Assembly (NCBI GenBank): GCA_947247005.1
Contig: OX365957.1
Location: 12,124,817-12,188,816 of the forward strand
Length of the DNA stretch: 64,000 nt
Direction of reading: 5' to 3'
Source: Spisula solida
Lineage: Eukaryota; Mollusca; Bivalvia; Venerida; Mactridae
A model generated the notes under the pieces. It was not told the DNA's origin and searched no databases. It was given only the letters and a program-made list of their open reading frames with translations. Below are positions 24,866 through 37,820 of the stretch, piece by piece. Position 1 is the stretch's first letter. Each line of letters starts with the position of its first letter. The position numbers were made by a program, and so were the translations under genes.

Positions 24866-25004
24866 TTGATTACTGTACTTCATTAAATATAGCAATTAAG
24901 TTTGCTTAAAAGGATCATCTTTCTACATTCTCTATCATTGTAAATATATATCTGTAGGACCTATAACACTTGCTTTTATGATGTAACACCTGTATACTGT
25001 AATT

Positions 25005-25483
25005 AGTCCCCTACCGGTTTTTGACTGGAGGGTTTGCCCTCCGTCCGTCAGTCCGTCAGTCCGTCAGTCAGTCAGTCAGTCAGTCAGTCAGTCAGTCAGT
25101 CAGTCAGTCAGTCAGTCAGTCAGTCAGTCAGTCAGTCAGTCAGTCAGTCAGTCAGTCAGTCAGTCAGTCCGTCCGTCCGTCCGTCCGTCAAAAAGTCTGG
25201 ATCCTTACATAACTCAAACAATTTCCAAGCTAGGTTTATGAAACTTGGTATGTGGATAGGGGGCAATATGCTATGGCGACAGAAAGAGTGAATATGTCCA
25301 AATCTGGATCCTGTCATAACTCAAACAGTTTTCAAGCTATGTTTATGAAACTTGATATGTGGATAGATAGATAGGGGGCAATGAGGGGATTATGCACGTT
25401 TAAAAAATAGTTTGATTCTGACAAAAATTATGGTTGCTATGGCAACAGAAACATTGAAAATGGCTTAAAACCGGTAGGGGACT
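25005..25483. mobile_element. MITE with perfect 17-bp TIRs carrying a (CAGT)n microsatellite
   Basis: AGTCCCCTACCGGTTTT at the left and its exact complement at the right bound 479 bases. Inside is a long (CAGT)n tract at about 25055-25168, flanked by GTCC/TCCG repeats, then two degenerate 'tctggatcct..cataactcaaacaatttccaagcta' units. The Ser-Val-Gln frames in the tract are artefacts of the simple repeat. Confidence 0.8.
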
Positions 25484-25585
25484 TCTGTATTGCTTGCAAT
25501 TTTTAATTACTTGTTTATTCAGTACTGAATGATAAATAAAATAAATGGTCTATATACTAGATACATTCTCTTAACATATTAATAC

Positions 25586-26106
25586 CACCGTGTATAAACC
25601 AAATCACTGTACTCATTATTGTGATACTATCCAATTCAACTTGTATGACTTATTGTGATTGAAACATCCGGTGATTTCCCATCACTGTACTTGATCATTT
25701 TATTGCAAGACTCTATAATTCAATGTGTACTCATTATTGCGATAACCGGAAGTTGGTTCGTTTATACACTGTGAATACTTTATAAAATTGTTACAGTAAT
25801 TTATGAAGAAAAATCACATATAGCCATTCTACATATCCTTTACATGCATCTGCAACCAGACACACCTTGACATTATATATTGATCTCATCTGGTTCTCTT
25901 ATAATACATACTGTGTCCTTTAACCACAGTGTATAAACGAGTCAACTACCGGTTATCGCAATAAAAAGTACATGTTGAATTATAGAGTCTTGCAATAAGT
26001 TGTACAGTGATAGAAAATCACCAGATGTTTCAGTCACAATAAGTCATACAAGTTGAATTGTATAGTATCACAATAAGTTGTACAGTGATTTGGTTTATAC
26101 GCAGTT
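25586..26106. mobile_element. Fold-back element with two arms of about 190 bp
   Basis: The left arm (about 25586-25775, 'gtataaaccaaatcactgta' to 'ggttcgtttatacactgtg') is repeated in reverse complement at about 25925-26106. Each arm itself starts and ends with GTATAAAC-like sequence and contains smaller inverted repeats ('cttattgtgattgaaacatc'). It has no coding capacity. Confidence 0.8.
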
Positions 26107-26369
26107 TTAACAGTCATGGCCTGGTTCACTTGACACCTTAATTACGATAAGCATGAAGGGAGAAATATAACTAATATAGGGGATTGTAAGGAGATCCGTT
26201 AAATGATTGAGTTCTGGTTTAAGTTGTTTAACTATGGATGGTTTGTGACTGTGAGATGGGTTATGTATCAGTTTGTGATGTATAAGGCTTGTGTATAATA
26301 GTATTTCTGTGTATTAACTCACACTTATACACTTGTATAGTAGTATGACAAAGTTACTGACGGAATTTG

Positions 26370-26990
26370 TTAAAAGTCAGACTAGTGTTAAAGTCAGGTT
26401 CATTATATAGTGTGGATTAGAACAAAAATCAATCATTACATTGTTAATTATTTCAAAGTTGAAAGTGACTAGTATTTAAGTCAGGTTCATTATATAGTGT
26501 GGATTAGAACAAAAATCAATCATTACATTGTTAATTATTTCAAAGTTGAAAGTGACTAGTGTTTAAGTCAGGTTCATTATATAGTGTGGATTAGAGCAAA
26601 AATCAATCATTACATTGTTAATTATTTCAAAGTTGAAAGTGACTAGTATTTAAGTCAGGTACATTATATAGTGTGGATTAGAGCAAAAATCAATCATTAC
26701 ATTGTTAATTATTTCAAAGTTGAAAGTGACTAGTATTTAAGTCAGGTACATTATATAGTGTGGATTAGAGCAAAAATCAATCATTACATTGTTAATTATT
26801 TCAAAGTTGAAAGTGACTAGTATTTAAGTCAGGTACATTATATAGTGTGGATTAGAGCAAAAATCAATCATTACATTGTTAATTATTTCAAAGTTGAAAG
26901 TGACTAGTATTTAAGTCAGGTACATTATATAGTGTGGATTAGAGCAAAAATCAATCATTACATTGTTAATTATTTCAAAGTGACTTGGAC
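26370..26990. repeat. Tandem repeat, 87-bp unit, 7 copies
   Basis: Copies start (AAGTCAGGT) at 26391, 26478, 26565, 26652, 26739, 26826 and 26913. They are nearly identical. The first three read 'ggttcatta' and the later four 'ggtacatta', so the later copies probably expanded from one variant. Confidence 0.95.
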
Positions 26991-26999
26991 TTCTAGGGA

Positions 27000-28200
27000 A
27001 TGATTTTGTTGAACTTTTGTTTCCATTGATTTTCATGAAGACAGAGTGAGTGTTATAGTTATGTGCTTGTTGTGCAAAGTTGTAATTATAGTTGTCAGTG
27101 ATGCTCTCAGTATTGTCTCATTTAATGTTTCTCATTTAGAGAGAGCTACCTTAACTTGCTACCAGTGAGGAGACTATCAGTGGTGACTGCATGTGTTAGT
27201 TCACATTTCAATTTCTCAATTTTTCTGTAACAATTTGCTCCTGAGGATTTACCTAGCTGGGCTTGTGTGACAGGTTTATACCAGGTACTCCAGGAATACA
27301 AATCATGTAATACCTGAGTGCTGGCAAATTGATTTTAATGAATTCTCTATTCAGCAGACTCACTGGACTGGAATATAAATGATAAAGTGGAGACCTGCAG
27401 AATATATTGATTTCGTTCTCATATTTATTGTTTCACACTGGAGATAAGTTCAGTGTTCTGTATGACTGGAAAGTATTCAATACAAGACAATCTCACCGCT
27501 TTTAATTAAAAACTTGTGAAGGTGTGTGAAACAGATTGATAATAACTGGGTGTTGATTTTTTGTATGACAGTATATTGGTGTAAGACAATGAATACAATC
27601 AGACTATAATGATATATTACGGAGGAAGACTATAATGATGTATGTTATAGTGAGGAATTCATGACTTGACTGATGCTTGTTGTAAAGTTATACATTGGAA
27701 TTCCCTAAACATCTAGACATACTTACTTTGTGTGTGACATTATTTGTATATACAGATAGGATTGTTGCTGCTGTTGTTGTTAGTGATTGCTTGCTGGTAA
27801 TCTCTGTATACTGTACATGTTGATAACATACTGTACATTGTTAACATAGTATCCTAGTTCAGTGGCAAGTTTGGGCTGTTTGAAATAGTTTAAAGTTATT
27901 AGATAAATAATAGGATTATAGATTATAGTAAGGATTTCACACTAACTACTGTGTTATAGACGGGTGTGTGGTGAGATTCCGACGTGACAATCACACGTCT
28001 CTACATCCTGTGACAATCTCACACGTCTGTACATCCTATCTCTTGGTGCATTCACATACATTAACATCACAGATCGACTGTGCATGCTTTAAAAGTGCTG
28101 TATTTTGTGTGAAATTTATCATGATAATTAATCTGTTTTATGTGCTGAGTTGATGAATTATGAAAACCTCATTTAAAGCAAATGGAATTATGAATGTGAG
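27000..28200. other. Sequence upstream of the alternative first exon
   Basis: There is no exon I can support. This is where a promoter for the short isoform would lie, but I see no unmistakable TATA or initiator element. AT-rich patches are common. Confidence 0.35.
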
Positions 28201-28237
28201 CGGTGGATAATTACTTCTGTCTGTGGAATATTATGAA

Positions 28238-28341
28238 ATGTACGAAGAAAAAATGCCAAAAAATTATTACTATGATATGAGCATATTCAAACAATGGATT
28301 GACAGAAAAATGCGTCGCAAGAAAGTTGGTCAGTTTGTCAG
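28238..28341 (+). CDS. SH2 adaptor gene, alternative first coding exon (short isoform)
   Basis: The ATG at 28238 is the first in its frame after an in-frame TAA at 28208-28210. Thirty-four codons plus AG end at a strong donor (GTCAG|gtgagt). The peptide begins MYEEKMPKNYYYDMSIFKQW and ends in a basic patch (DRKMRRKKVGQFVR). The phase 2 exit is identical to that of exon 8552-9189, so splicing to 48449 gives AG|A = Arg and continues LESLMGLD. This would make a 188-residue protein: a short basic N-terminus, the SH2 domain and an acidic tail. An ATG five bases upstream (28233) is out of frame and stops soon. The exon lies inside the 39-kb intron, so it implies its own promoter. Direct evidence is the splice signals and phase match only. 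Confidence 0.65.
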
Positions 28342-28346
28342 GTGAG

Positions 28347-28392
28347 TAATATATGTGTAATATATGTGTAATATATGTGTAATATATGTGTA
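28347..28392. repeat. Short repeat next to the donor
   Basis: Four copies of 'taatatatgtg' lie directly after the splice donor of the alternative first exon. Confidence 0.8.
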
Positions 28393-28560
28393 TACATATT
28401 AACTTTTAGTAAGTAGACTAAATGACTCGCTTCCACATCCGAATATTGGGAGAGAGTTATTAGACAGACAAGCATTAAAATATGTTATAAACCAAATAAG
28501 GAATTGTGTCCTATTTAATGGTAAATGTTTGATTTGTGCTAAGTTGAACATTTCTATAAT

Positions 28561-29014
28561 CAGGTCTATTATATCGCCCGATCTGTGTATAATACACAGA
28601 TTTGTATATCATATACAGATTTGTGTATCAATTGATACACAAATCGGGATAATTGCATAAATATACAATTGCAATGAATTGTTTAAACTAAAAAGTCTCT
28701 GATGCATATCTTTGAATATGTACATATTTTGATAAACAGTCTTATTTTTTCTTTAATTATCTTGCTAAAGGTGCCTGTTAGGAAAAATGTAAAAACGCAA
28801 GAAACACACTAATAGGCTTAACAAACTATTATTGTGCTGAAACATGTGTTACATACACATGTATATTGTTTCTGCAACGAAATGCGCTTTTTACTCATTA
28901 AAAAATTATTCCTATTTTTCTTATGACAATATCCCGATTTGTGTATATATACACAGATCAGTATATGATATACAAATTGGGAGGATACACAAATCGGGCA
29001 ATATAATAGACCTG
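28561..29014. mobile_element. MITE with 'CAGGTCTATTATAT' ends (454 bp)
   Basis: The left end CAGGTCTATTATATCGCCCG and right end CGGGCAATATAATAGACCTG are inverted repeats. They are flanked by ATAAT on both sides, an apparent 5-bp target duplication. Just inside are repeated palindromes built from 'tgtgtat..atacaca' and 'acaaatcggg'. The family is not identified. Confidence 0.75.
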
Positions 29015-29744
29015 ATAATCTGATAAAAAGGTATAATTAAATGGTTTCTGTCACACTAGAACCTGAAGAGTGAAAGAAATATCCAGTGAACATCTCCAAT
29101 GTGATTTTGTGGGAAGTTTTTTGTTTAGAACTAATTTAAAAAAAAACAATAGAGAAGAGAATTATGCCCCAATGTTTTAATGAAATTTTAGATTAGAATC
29201 TCAGAGAAACTAGCAGTACAGAGATCTCGTGCCCAGTATGAGAGAACACAAAAACTGCTTTTGTTTTGTGAAAGGATTTCTAATTATGGTGTAACTTTCA
29301 TCATTTGGGAAAAACTAAATCACACCCAGATTATCAGTGATGACTCAGTGTTGGGGGTATGTGAACATCTAGGAGCTCTCACTGGGTGATACCCTTCATC
29401 AATGTCCCGTCTTCAATGTGCAATTCTGTTTGTGTAATAGACTGTAAAATGAAGGGTTATTTTCATTATTGATTTGAGTCTCTAAACTTTCCTTGCTTCG
29501 TCGCTCATAATTCATTCCTAATTTAACAACAAATATATTAAATTTATTGTAATTTGTTTTCGCCTATTTTGTGTGATTTATTTTCTGTGTTCATTGAAAT
29601 ATGCTTTCATGATTTTAATGAATGTTTTCCTGCTCAAGCTAATTAAGCCAAATACATTCATTTATGATCAAAAATAATGTTGATCGTGAAAATTAAGTTT
29701 TAAAATATTATAACCGTGAGGTCATCAATGATTGAGATAATAAA

Positions 29745-29915
29745 ATATGATGAATCTTGCTTTAATAAAATCATGGATATATTATTTCATGAATCTTGCT
29801 TTAATAAAACCATGGAAATATTATTTCATGAATCTTGCATAAATAAAATCATAGAAATATTATTTCATGAATCTTGCATTACTAAAATCATGGATATATT
29901 ATTTCTATGATTTTA
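29745..29915. repeat. Tandem repeat, 39-bp unit, about 4 copies
   Basis: The unit is GAATCTTGCTTTAATAAAAT, then 'catggatatattatttcat'. Since 39 is a multiple of 3, the array stays open in one frame; this is not taken as coding. Confidence 0.85.
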
Positions 29916-30156
29916 TAAATGCTAGATTCATGATATTTAATTATACAGATGTGAATAGAATTAATTAAATATTTCACCTGTAATCCTACTGATCATTAAT
30001 GAACTGTCAGTTTGTTGCAGACTCATTATTCTGTCTTCATACCATCATTCAAAATTACAGCTAGGTGTAACGACTCTCATCAGTGTATTTATGTTTTCAG
30101 AAAACTGAATAATTATGCTAATGTAGATAGAGAGAATATTAAAGTATAATAAAAGT

Positions 30157-30855
30157 TTGATGTAGGGAGTTTGTTGATGTAGAGAGTTTGTTGATGTAGG
30201 GAGTTTGTTGATGTAGGAGATTGTTGATGTAGGAGTTTGTTGATGTAGGAGATTGTTGATGTAGGGAGTTTGTTGATGTAGAGAGTTTGTTGATGTAGAG
30301 AGTTTGTTGATGTAGGGAGGTTGTTGATGTAGGAGATTGTTGATGTTGGGAGAGTTTGTTGATGTAGAGAGTTTGTTGATGTAGGAGATTGTTGATGTAG
30401 GGAGTTTGTTGATGTAGAGAGTTTGTTGATGTAGAGAGTTTGTTGATGTAGGGAGTTTGTTGATGTAGGGAGCTTGTTGATGTAGGGAGATTGTTGATGT
30501 AGGAGATTGTTGATGTAGGGAGTTTGTTGATGTAGGAGATTGTTGATGTAGGAGTTTGTTGATGTAGGAGATTGTTGATGTAGGAGTTTGTTGATGTAGG
30601 GAGTTTGTTGATGTAGAGAGTTTGTTGATGTAGGGAGTTTGTTGATGTAGGAGATTGTTGATGTAGGGAGTTTGTTGATGTAGGAGATTGTTGATGTAGG
30701 GAGTTTGTTGATGTAGGAGATTGTTGATGTAGGAGTTTGTTGATGTAGAGAGTTTGTTGATGTAGGGAGTTTGTTGATGTAGGAGATTGTTGATGTAGAG
30801 AGTTTGTTGATGTAGAGAGTTTGTTGATGTAGAGAGTTTGTTGATGTAGGAGTCT
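30157..30855. repeat. Minisatellite, about 16-bp unit, about 45 copies
   Basis: The unit TTGTTGATGTAGGGAG has variants 'tagagag' and 'taggag' whose lengths range over 14-17 bases. The 248-codon minus-strand frame of Asn/Ser/Gln/Leu repeats is produced by the array. Confidence 0.95.
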
Positions 30856-31939
30856 GGACTGTTGGTTAAGAATTTGTGAGTACATATCGCTGGCTTAGAA
30901 TTAAAAGGTCATAAGTACTACTTACAACCTTATAAGACTCATGCATAATTGAAATCTGCATCTTAAGATGCTTCTTTAATATGAGCCTATTTTCATGAAA
31001 ATCGGAAGTCACAGGTCATGTTGACCAAACTGAAGTTTAAAAACCATGTTTTTCCATAAGTAAAGAGTAGTTTTCAGACAGTTATTTCTTGTTGTCTCAA
31101 AATATTGATTTTGTTCTTACGACCTTCTAATTTGAAGCCTGACAGGGATACATACTATGTGATATCTTCTTGCACCAGTTTATTGTATAATTACTCCTTT
31201 TCTATCCATTACTGATTAAGTTGATTAAATACAATATATAGTATGTTTTTATTCTCTACAAACTTACCAAAGTAAAATCTGTCTTGATGATGCGAGCATG
31301 CAGTTTAGTATTCAAAGTAACACATGCACTATAAAACATTAACTGCTGTATTATAATAGACATTTGTTGAAGTTTTTACTTATACTTCTTCAATTAATGA
31401 ACATTGAAATAATCTTGCTACGAGTGCATATTTTTCTTTAATGATGAAATATCATGTAGTTTGATTATGTATTTGAGCCATTTGAACGCTGTGCATACCT
31501 CAGTCGTGATGACAAATAGTTGAAATATTTGAGTGAGGTTAACAAATGGATGGATGTTAAAGTTACTGTTGAGATTAAATTGCATTTTATGTGAAAGCTT
31601 GGTATGCTTGCCTCGTTGAATTTGTAAAGCAATGGACATTCTTAGTGTAATGGCTACTGTAGGGTTGACATTCCAATACCTTGTTAATACGAACGTGATT
31701 AGCACGCGTTTGGTATTTTGTATCTAATTATTATCCTATATATTTAACTTAAAATATTCTACATTATTTAATTGAACAGGTGATCATTTGACATATTAAC
31801 ATTTTAGGTTCTTTAAATCATCACAGCTTCAGGCAAATCCCAACTTTCATCGTTACCAGTTGCTGACTTAATTATAGTTAAAGTACTCAGTTGTTTTATA
31901 GTTAAACTACTCAGTTGTTTTAAAAAAATTCCCCTTCTA

Positions 31940-33425
31940 TAACTATTGATGCGATACTTAAACTTGTCCTAGAACTATTAATACAATACATAAATGAGTC
32001 CTAGAACTATTAATACATTACACAAACCAGTCCTAGAACTATTGATACATTACATAAACCAGTCCTAGAACTATTGATACAATACATAAACCAGTCCTAG
32101 AACTATTGAAACAATACATAAACCAGTCCTAGAACTATTGATACAATGCATAGACCAGACCTAGAACTATTAATACATTACACAAACCAGTCCTAGAACT
32201 ATTGATACACTACATAAACCAGTCCTAGAACTATTGATACATTACACAAACCAGTCATAGAACTATTAATACACTACATATACCAGTCCTAGAACTATTG
32301 ATACATTACACAAACCAGTCATAGAACTATTAATACACTACATATACCAGTCCTAGAACTATTGATACATTACACAAACCAGTCCTAGAACTATTGATAC
32401 ATTACACAAACCAGTCCTGGAACTATTGATACAATGCATAGACCAGTCCTAGAACTATTGATACAATACATACACCAGTCCTAGAACCATTGATACATTA
32501 CAAAAACCAGTCCTAGAACTATTGATACAATACAAAAACCAGTCCTAGAACTATTGATACATTACAAAAACCAGTCCTAGAACTATTGATACAATACAAA
32601 AACCAGTCCTAGAACCATTGATACATTGCAAAAACCAGTCCTAGAACTATTGATACAATACAAAAACCAGTCCTAGAACCATTGATACATTACACAAACC
32701 AGTCATAGAACTATTAATACACTACATATACCAGTCCTAGAACTATTGATACATTACACAAACCAGTCCTAGAACTATTGATACAATACAAAAACCAGTC
32801 CTAGAACTATTGATGCAATGTATAGACCAGTCCTAGAACTATTGATACAATACATACACCAGTCCTAGAACCATTGATACATTACACAAACCAGTCCTAG
32901 AACTATTGATACAATGCATAGACCAGTCCTAGAACTATTGATACAATACAAAAACCAGTCCTAGAACTATTGATGCAATACATACACCAGTCCTAGAACT
33001 ATTGATACAATGCATACACCAGTCCTAGAACTATTGATACATTACACAAACCAGTCCTAGAACTATTGATACAATGCATAGACCAGTCCTAGAACTATTG
33101 ATACAATACAAAAACCAGTCCTAGAACTATTGATGCAATGTATAGACCAGTCCTAGAACTATTGATACAATGCATAGACCAGTCCTAGAACTATTGATAC
33201 AATACAAAAACCAGTCCTAGAACTATTGATACAATACATACACCAGCCCTAGAACTATTGATCCAATACATACACCAGTCCTAGAACTATTGATACAATA
33301 CATAAACCAGTCCTAGAACTATTGATACAATTAAACCAGTCCTAGAACTATTGATACAATTAAACCAGTCCTAGAACTATTGAAACAATATACAAACCAG
33401 TCCTAAAGCAGTCCCAGAACAATTG
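31940..33425. repeat. Minisatellite, 32-bp unit, about 46 copies
   Basis: The unit is AGTCCTAGAACTATTGATAC, then 'aatacataaacc'. The last 10 bases vary in blocks (acataa, acacaa, acaaaa, gcatag), so higher-order units are visible. Both ends decay into diverged copies. Confidence 0.95.
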
Positions 33426-33429
33426 GTGC

Positions 33430-35150
33430 AATACATACTATAAATTATTGCTGAACAAAAAATTGGCTAGATATTGAAGTTTTTATAGTTTGGATGTTTT
33501 TTAAATCATTTGAAAAATTGAAACACCAGCACACTACATTAATCTTTGAACATTTATTATTCTCTATACCTGGAAGATTGAACAAACTTTTTTGTTGGTT
33601 AGATGTTAAAATTCTAACACAAATATGTAACATGTGATTTGCAATGATTTATATTTGAGCTTGGTGTAGTTACGCAGTTAAATGCTGAATGTTTGTCACC
33701 CTAAGTGCTTATTTGAATGCAATAAATTGTTCACATTTTGTAACCATAGACATTTTGAATGTGTTTTGAATGTGTTCTCACGGGTATGACATACTAATGA
33801 AACTATTAAAGCAGTTATCAACCCCAGGATACAGCTTTTATTAACTGTTGAGATTGTGAAGTTTAGCACCTGACCACAAAATCCTCTATTAGGTTGTCTT
33901 TGCTCAATTATCTCATTGAAATGAGCTTTTGGTGGTCCTCTTTCAAAGTTATGGGCCTTATGTCCCACTCAGGGGTTGAAGAGAGTACAGTAGAGAGTTT
34001 CAAGAGTTGTTGAAATTGTTCAGGGTCGCAGGTGATAAAAAAGAATTTTATGCCCGTGCATCAGTCAGGCATATATATAGTGATTGTCCTGTCTGTCTGT
34101 TCAAATGTCCCATTGAAAATGTCAACCAAAACTTTCAAGTTTTGAAACACAAATAAGTCCATCTAACTTAATAAGCAGTATAAACATCTTACACTGTCAA
34201 GGTCATGTAACACTATCCAACATTTCAACAGAATTACGGCCCCTGATTGATTTAGCAATTAAGATATTACAGACAAGGCTTCCAGTCCAGGACATAAGCA
34301 TTTATTGAAGGCAGTCTTGTTAAAATGAAATCATCGCATTACTGGTATATCTAAATTTGGTAAATTGAGATTTTACAAACTTAATTAACATATACCTTAG
34401 ATAAACCATACCTTAAACCATACCTTAAACCATACCTTAAATGCTGTAGAAATAACAAACTGAATCAATAAACCCTACCTATACCATTATTGCAGTAATT
34501 CCAAGTAGAAATTGATTTCATTTTCAAACCTATTCACACATGTTCTCTAATTATTTAGTTTACTCAGGTATATACCGGTAGTGGTAAGGTAAACGGAGAA
34601 AATGTTGATGAATAATTGGGTTCTGATTGAACAATTTCCAGTTTGCCTTTATAAAGTGTTAGCATTGAAATATATTGCAGAAAGTCATTACTTGTACAAG
34701 CAATGGAAGGAGCAATCTTTGTAAATGTTTTTGTTCATGTAAACTCCTCATATATCATTGTAGTAATGTAAGATAAAGATAGACTGTATTTTGTCTGCTG
34801 TATTAGGCATGCAGTAATCACGGCTGCTTGTGGTATATTTGAAGCTTAGACCATGCAGTAATTACAGCGGTTTGTGGTATATTTGGAGCTGTATATTGTT
34901 GTATATTGTTGTATATTGGTCAGTTAAAATGGAATGGTGGAAGCTCTGTCTGGAGCTTATTCACTAGTTTACCACTAATTCTCTACTAATTCTCGATCAA
35001 CGCTGCAGGATATGTTCTTACTCAGGTATTTTATCTCTCAGATTTCTTCATCTGTGTTTGTGACTACACAATAAGTTTCCGATTTATATTTGGTAATTAG
35101 GTGATTGAAAATTTTCGGATGTAATTGGCTTCTGTATTAAGTAGGATGGT
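33430..35150. other. Intronic stretch with no recognised gene
   Basis: No exon is supported. Small local repeats occur, such as 'aaaccatacctt' three times near 34410 and a duplicated 'gcagtaat.acggc.gcttgtggtatattt' near 34810-34890. Confidence 0.4.
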
Positions 35151-35381
35151 TTGACCTACTATAGTTGGACAAACATAAATTGGCCGGGCTAAATTTATAG
35201 TGGGGTGACAATCAGCTCAAAAGTGGCTTATTTAAGGAGTAGGTGACAACTCAAGTAGAACAAGCAATGTTATACAGTGGAACCCCTCTAATCCGGACTC
35301 GTCCGGACCAGACAAAAAGTCCGGATTAGAGAGGTGTCTGGATTAGAGGGGTTTCTATTTTTAGATACTTGTATGTTGATT

Positions 35382-35588
35382 TTAGTTGAAGGCATTGCTA
35401 AACACAAAAAAGCAAAATAAGGTGTAAAACAGCAACTCTAACAATTGATTACACACCTTCGTTGTTGGTTTTGGTACAGACAAATATTCTCTGATCAATT
35501 TTACTTTAGCTTCAAGGTCGATTTCAACCTTACGACGTTTTGACGGAGGCTCAGACAAGATTATCATATGAAATTCTGTAAATTGCAA
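35382..35588 (-). pseudogene. Possible transposase N-terminal remnant
   Basis: The 68-codon minus-strand frame has a basic start (PPSKRRKVEIDLEAKVKLIREYL, residues about 14-36), as in pogo/Tigger and CENP-B DNA-binding domains. It then loses similarity and stops near the element's left end. No catalytic DDE region is present. Confidence 0.3.
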
Positions 35589-35929
35589 TTTGGTAGATTT
35601 TTATTGCATTTACTCGTAGATTTATCCAAGCTGAGAACGTCCGAATTTGTTTTCCTTTGATGTCGATAACGACCTTCTCAAAATTAAGGGGACCTGTATT
35701 TGATTCAACTTCCCTTCTCGAAAAAGTGTATTTAATACGCATTTAACGCGCATTTAATCTGCATTTAATCCGTATTAAACGCGGCGGTATTGGCACTGTA
35801 TTTTTTCTGCATTTTATTTACCGAATGTATTAAATGTAAATAAAATGCGGATTAAATGCACTTATTTTCCTCGAAAAATGCACTTACAGTGTATTTTTTC
35901 TGCATTTCTTCTGCGTTTAATGCACTTCA

Positions 35930-36465
35930 TCTTAAAAAAGTGCACTTTAACCGTATTTTTCTAGTGCATTAATACGCTCAAGTGCATTTTTCTTTTGAAA
36001 AAAAAATGCACTTCTGCCTTCAGTGTACTAAAAGCGTATTTTAAGTGCATTAATTCACTTAAGCGCATTTTTCTTCTGAAAAAAATGCACTTCTGCCCAG
36101 TGTACTAAAAGCGTATTTTTCTAGTGCATTAATACGCTTAAGCGCACTTTCTTCTGAAAAAAATTCACTTCTGCCTTCAGTGTACTAAAAGCGTATTTTT
36201 CTAGTGCATTAATACGCTTAAGCGCACTTTCTTCTGAAAAAAATTCACTTCTGCCTTCAGTGTACTAAAAGCGTATTTTTCTAGTGCATTAATACGCTAA
36301 AGCGCACTTTTCTTCTGAAAAAAATGCACTTCTGCCTTCAGTGTACTAAAAGCGTATTTTTCTAGTGCATTAATACGCTTAAGCGCACTTTTCTTCTGAA
36401 AAATGCACTTCTGCCTTCAGTGTACTAAAAGCGTATTTTTCTAGTGCATTAATACACTGAAGTGT
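35930..36465. repeat. Subterminal tandem repeat of the 4643-bp element
   Basis: There are about seven copies of a unit of about 78 bases: 'gtgtactaaaagcgtattttt', 'ctagtgcattaatacgctt', 'aagcgcactttcttctgaaaa', 'aatgcacttctgccttca'. The core AGTGCATTAATACGC.. AAGCGCACT is nearly palindromic. That is the layout expected of transposase-binding sites (inference). Confidence 0.85.
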
Positions 36466-37189
36466 ATCTTTTTCCTTAAAAGGAAAATTCTGGTCATTTC
36501 AGTGGCCATAACTCTAGAACTAGTGAACAGAATTGTCGAGCATGGACTGATGCTAGTGGGGACAGACAGCCAATGTATGATCCCAAAAGTAGAGCTTAAT
36601 CATGTATGCATTTTTACTAGATTTTGTGGAGATGATGTGAACAAGTTTCATATAAAGGCTAAAAAATTGCTACACAAACAAATGTGGATGGACGGAGAGT
36701 GATCACAAAATCTTACCTAGTCACTTTGTGACAGGTGAGCTAAAAACTTTTCTTTACACTGTGTAAAGCAAGTAACTGTAAGAACATAAAAATAAACACG
36801 AATCTCTTTCTACTGCATTGTAATTGCTATAAATTCAGAATTCAAATTTGAACATATAAGAAAGATAAACTTACATATAAATAACCATATAAAAGTTCTG
36901 TCACAGTTAGAATACCTGTCACTTTTTTCAATCATTCACACACTTGAGTTCATTCATTATTTCAGGTACTCTGCCATGACATCCTGAAATTCATGATTTA
37001 TGTCACACAACAAAGATACAAATTGAACAAGAAATATCACTGAATGTGATGAATACCCCAGATACTGCTTGACATTGTCACTCCAATGTTCTCTGACAAT
37101 ATGTACAACAAGACTTTGTAATAATGATAAGTAATGCAAACTGTCATTGAAATCCAACCAATGGTTACAGAGGGAAAGTACAGACAAAA

Positions 37190-37820
37190 GCTATCAGTGT
37201 AAAAAAACAAACGGCTATAACTCCCTTAAAATTGATCCGACAAACAAGTGCTGATGATATGCACAACTAGACTAGGTATTGATCATTCACACAAAGGTTT
37301 GTTGAAATCAGACCAATGGTTACAAAGAAATAGCGCGAACAACTATTACAAGTGCACGAAAATAAAGGGGCATAACTTCCTTAAAATTGATCCTACCAGC
37401 ATGTGCAGATGATGTACTCAACTAGACTAGGTACTGTTTGGTCATGCAAAGTTTCGTTAAAATTCGACCTATGGTTACCTATGGTTACAGAGAAATACTG
37501 CGGACAAAATTTATAAGTGCAATAAAATAAAGGACCATAACAAAATTTATCTGACCAGTGTTAGCTGACGATATGCACAACTAGACTTGGTGCTGATCAT
37601 TAATGCCAATTTTTTGTTAAAAGGCGACAAATGATTATAGAGAAATAGTGCAGACAAAATTTATATGCGCAAAACACTAAAGGGCCATAACTCCCTTAAA
37701 ATTGATACAACCAGTGTGTGCCGACGATATGCACAACTAGACTTGGTACTGATCAGTCATGCAATGTTTTGATGGAATCCAACCAATGGTTACAGAGAAA
37801 TAGCTCGGACAAAATTTGCA
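37190..37820. repeat. Degenerate tandem units, about 165-bp period
   Basis: Four diverged units contain 'ggccataactcccttaaaattgat', 'gatatgcacaactagactaggtactgatcat' and 'aaccaatggttacagagaaatag'. Similar modules are familiar from bivalve dispersed repeats. Confidence 0.65.

Noticed and set aside
25021..25291. Open frames rich in Ser-Val-Gln repeats
   Set aside because: They are translations of the (CAGT)n microsatellite, open in every frame without stops.
30139..30885. 248-codon minus-strand frame of repeated Asn-Lys-Leu / His-Gln-Gln
   Set aside because: It coincides exactly with the 16-bp minisatellite; no splice sites or non-repeat domain.
36502..37187. Matching frames (66 and 76 codons) present in both 4643-bp elements
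   Set aside because: Their duplication only reflects the copied element; they overlap degenerate tandem repeats and have no splice or protein features.
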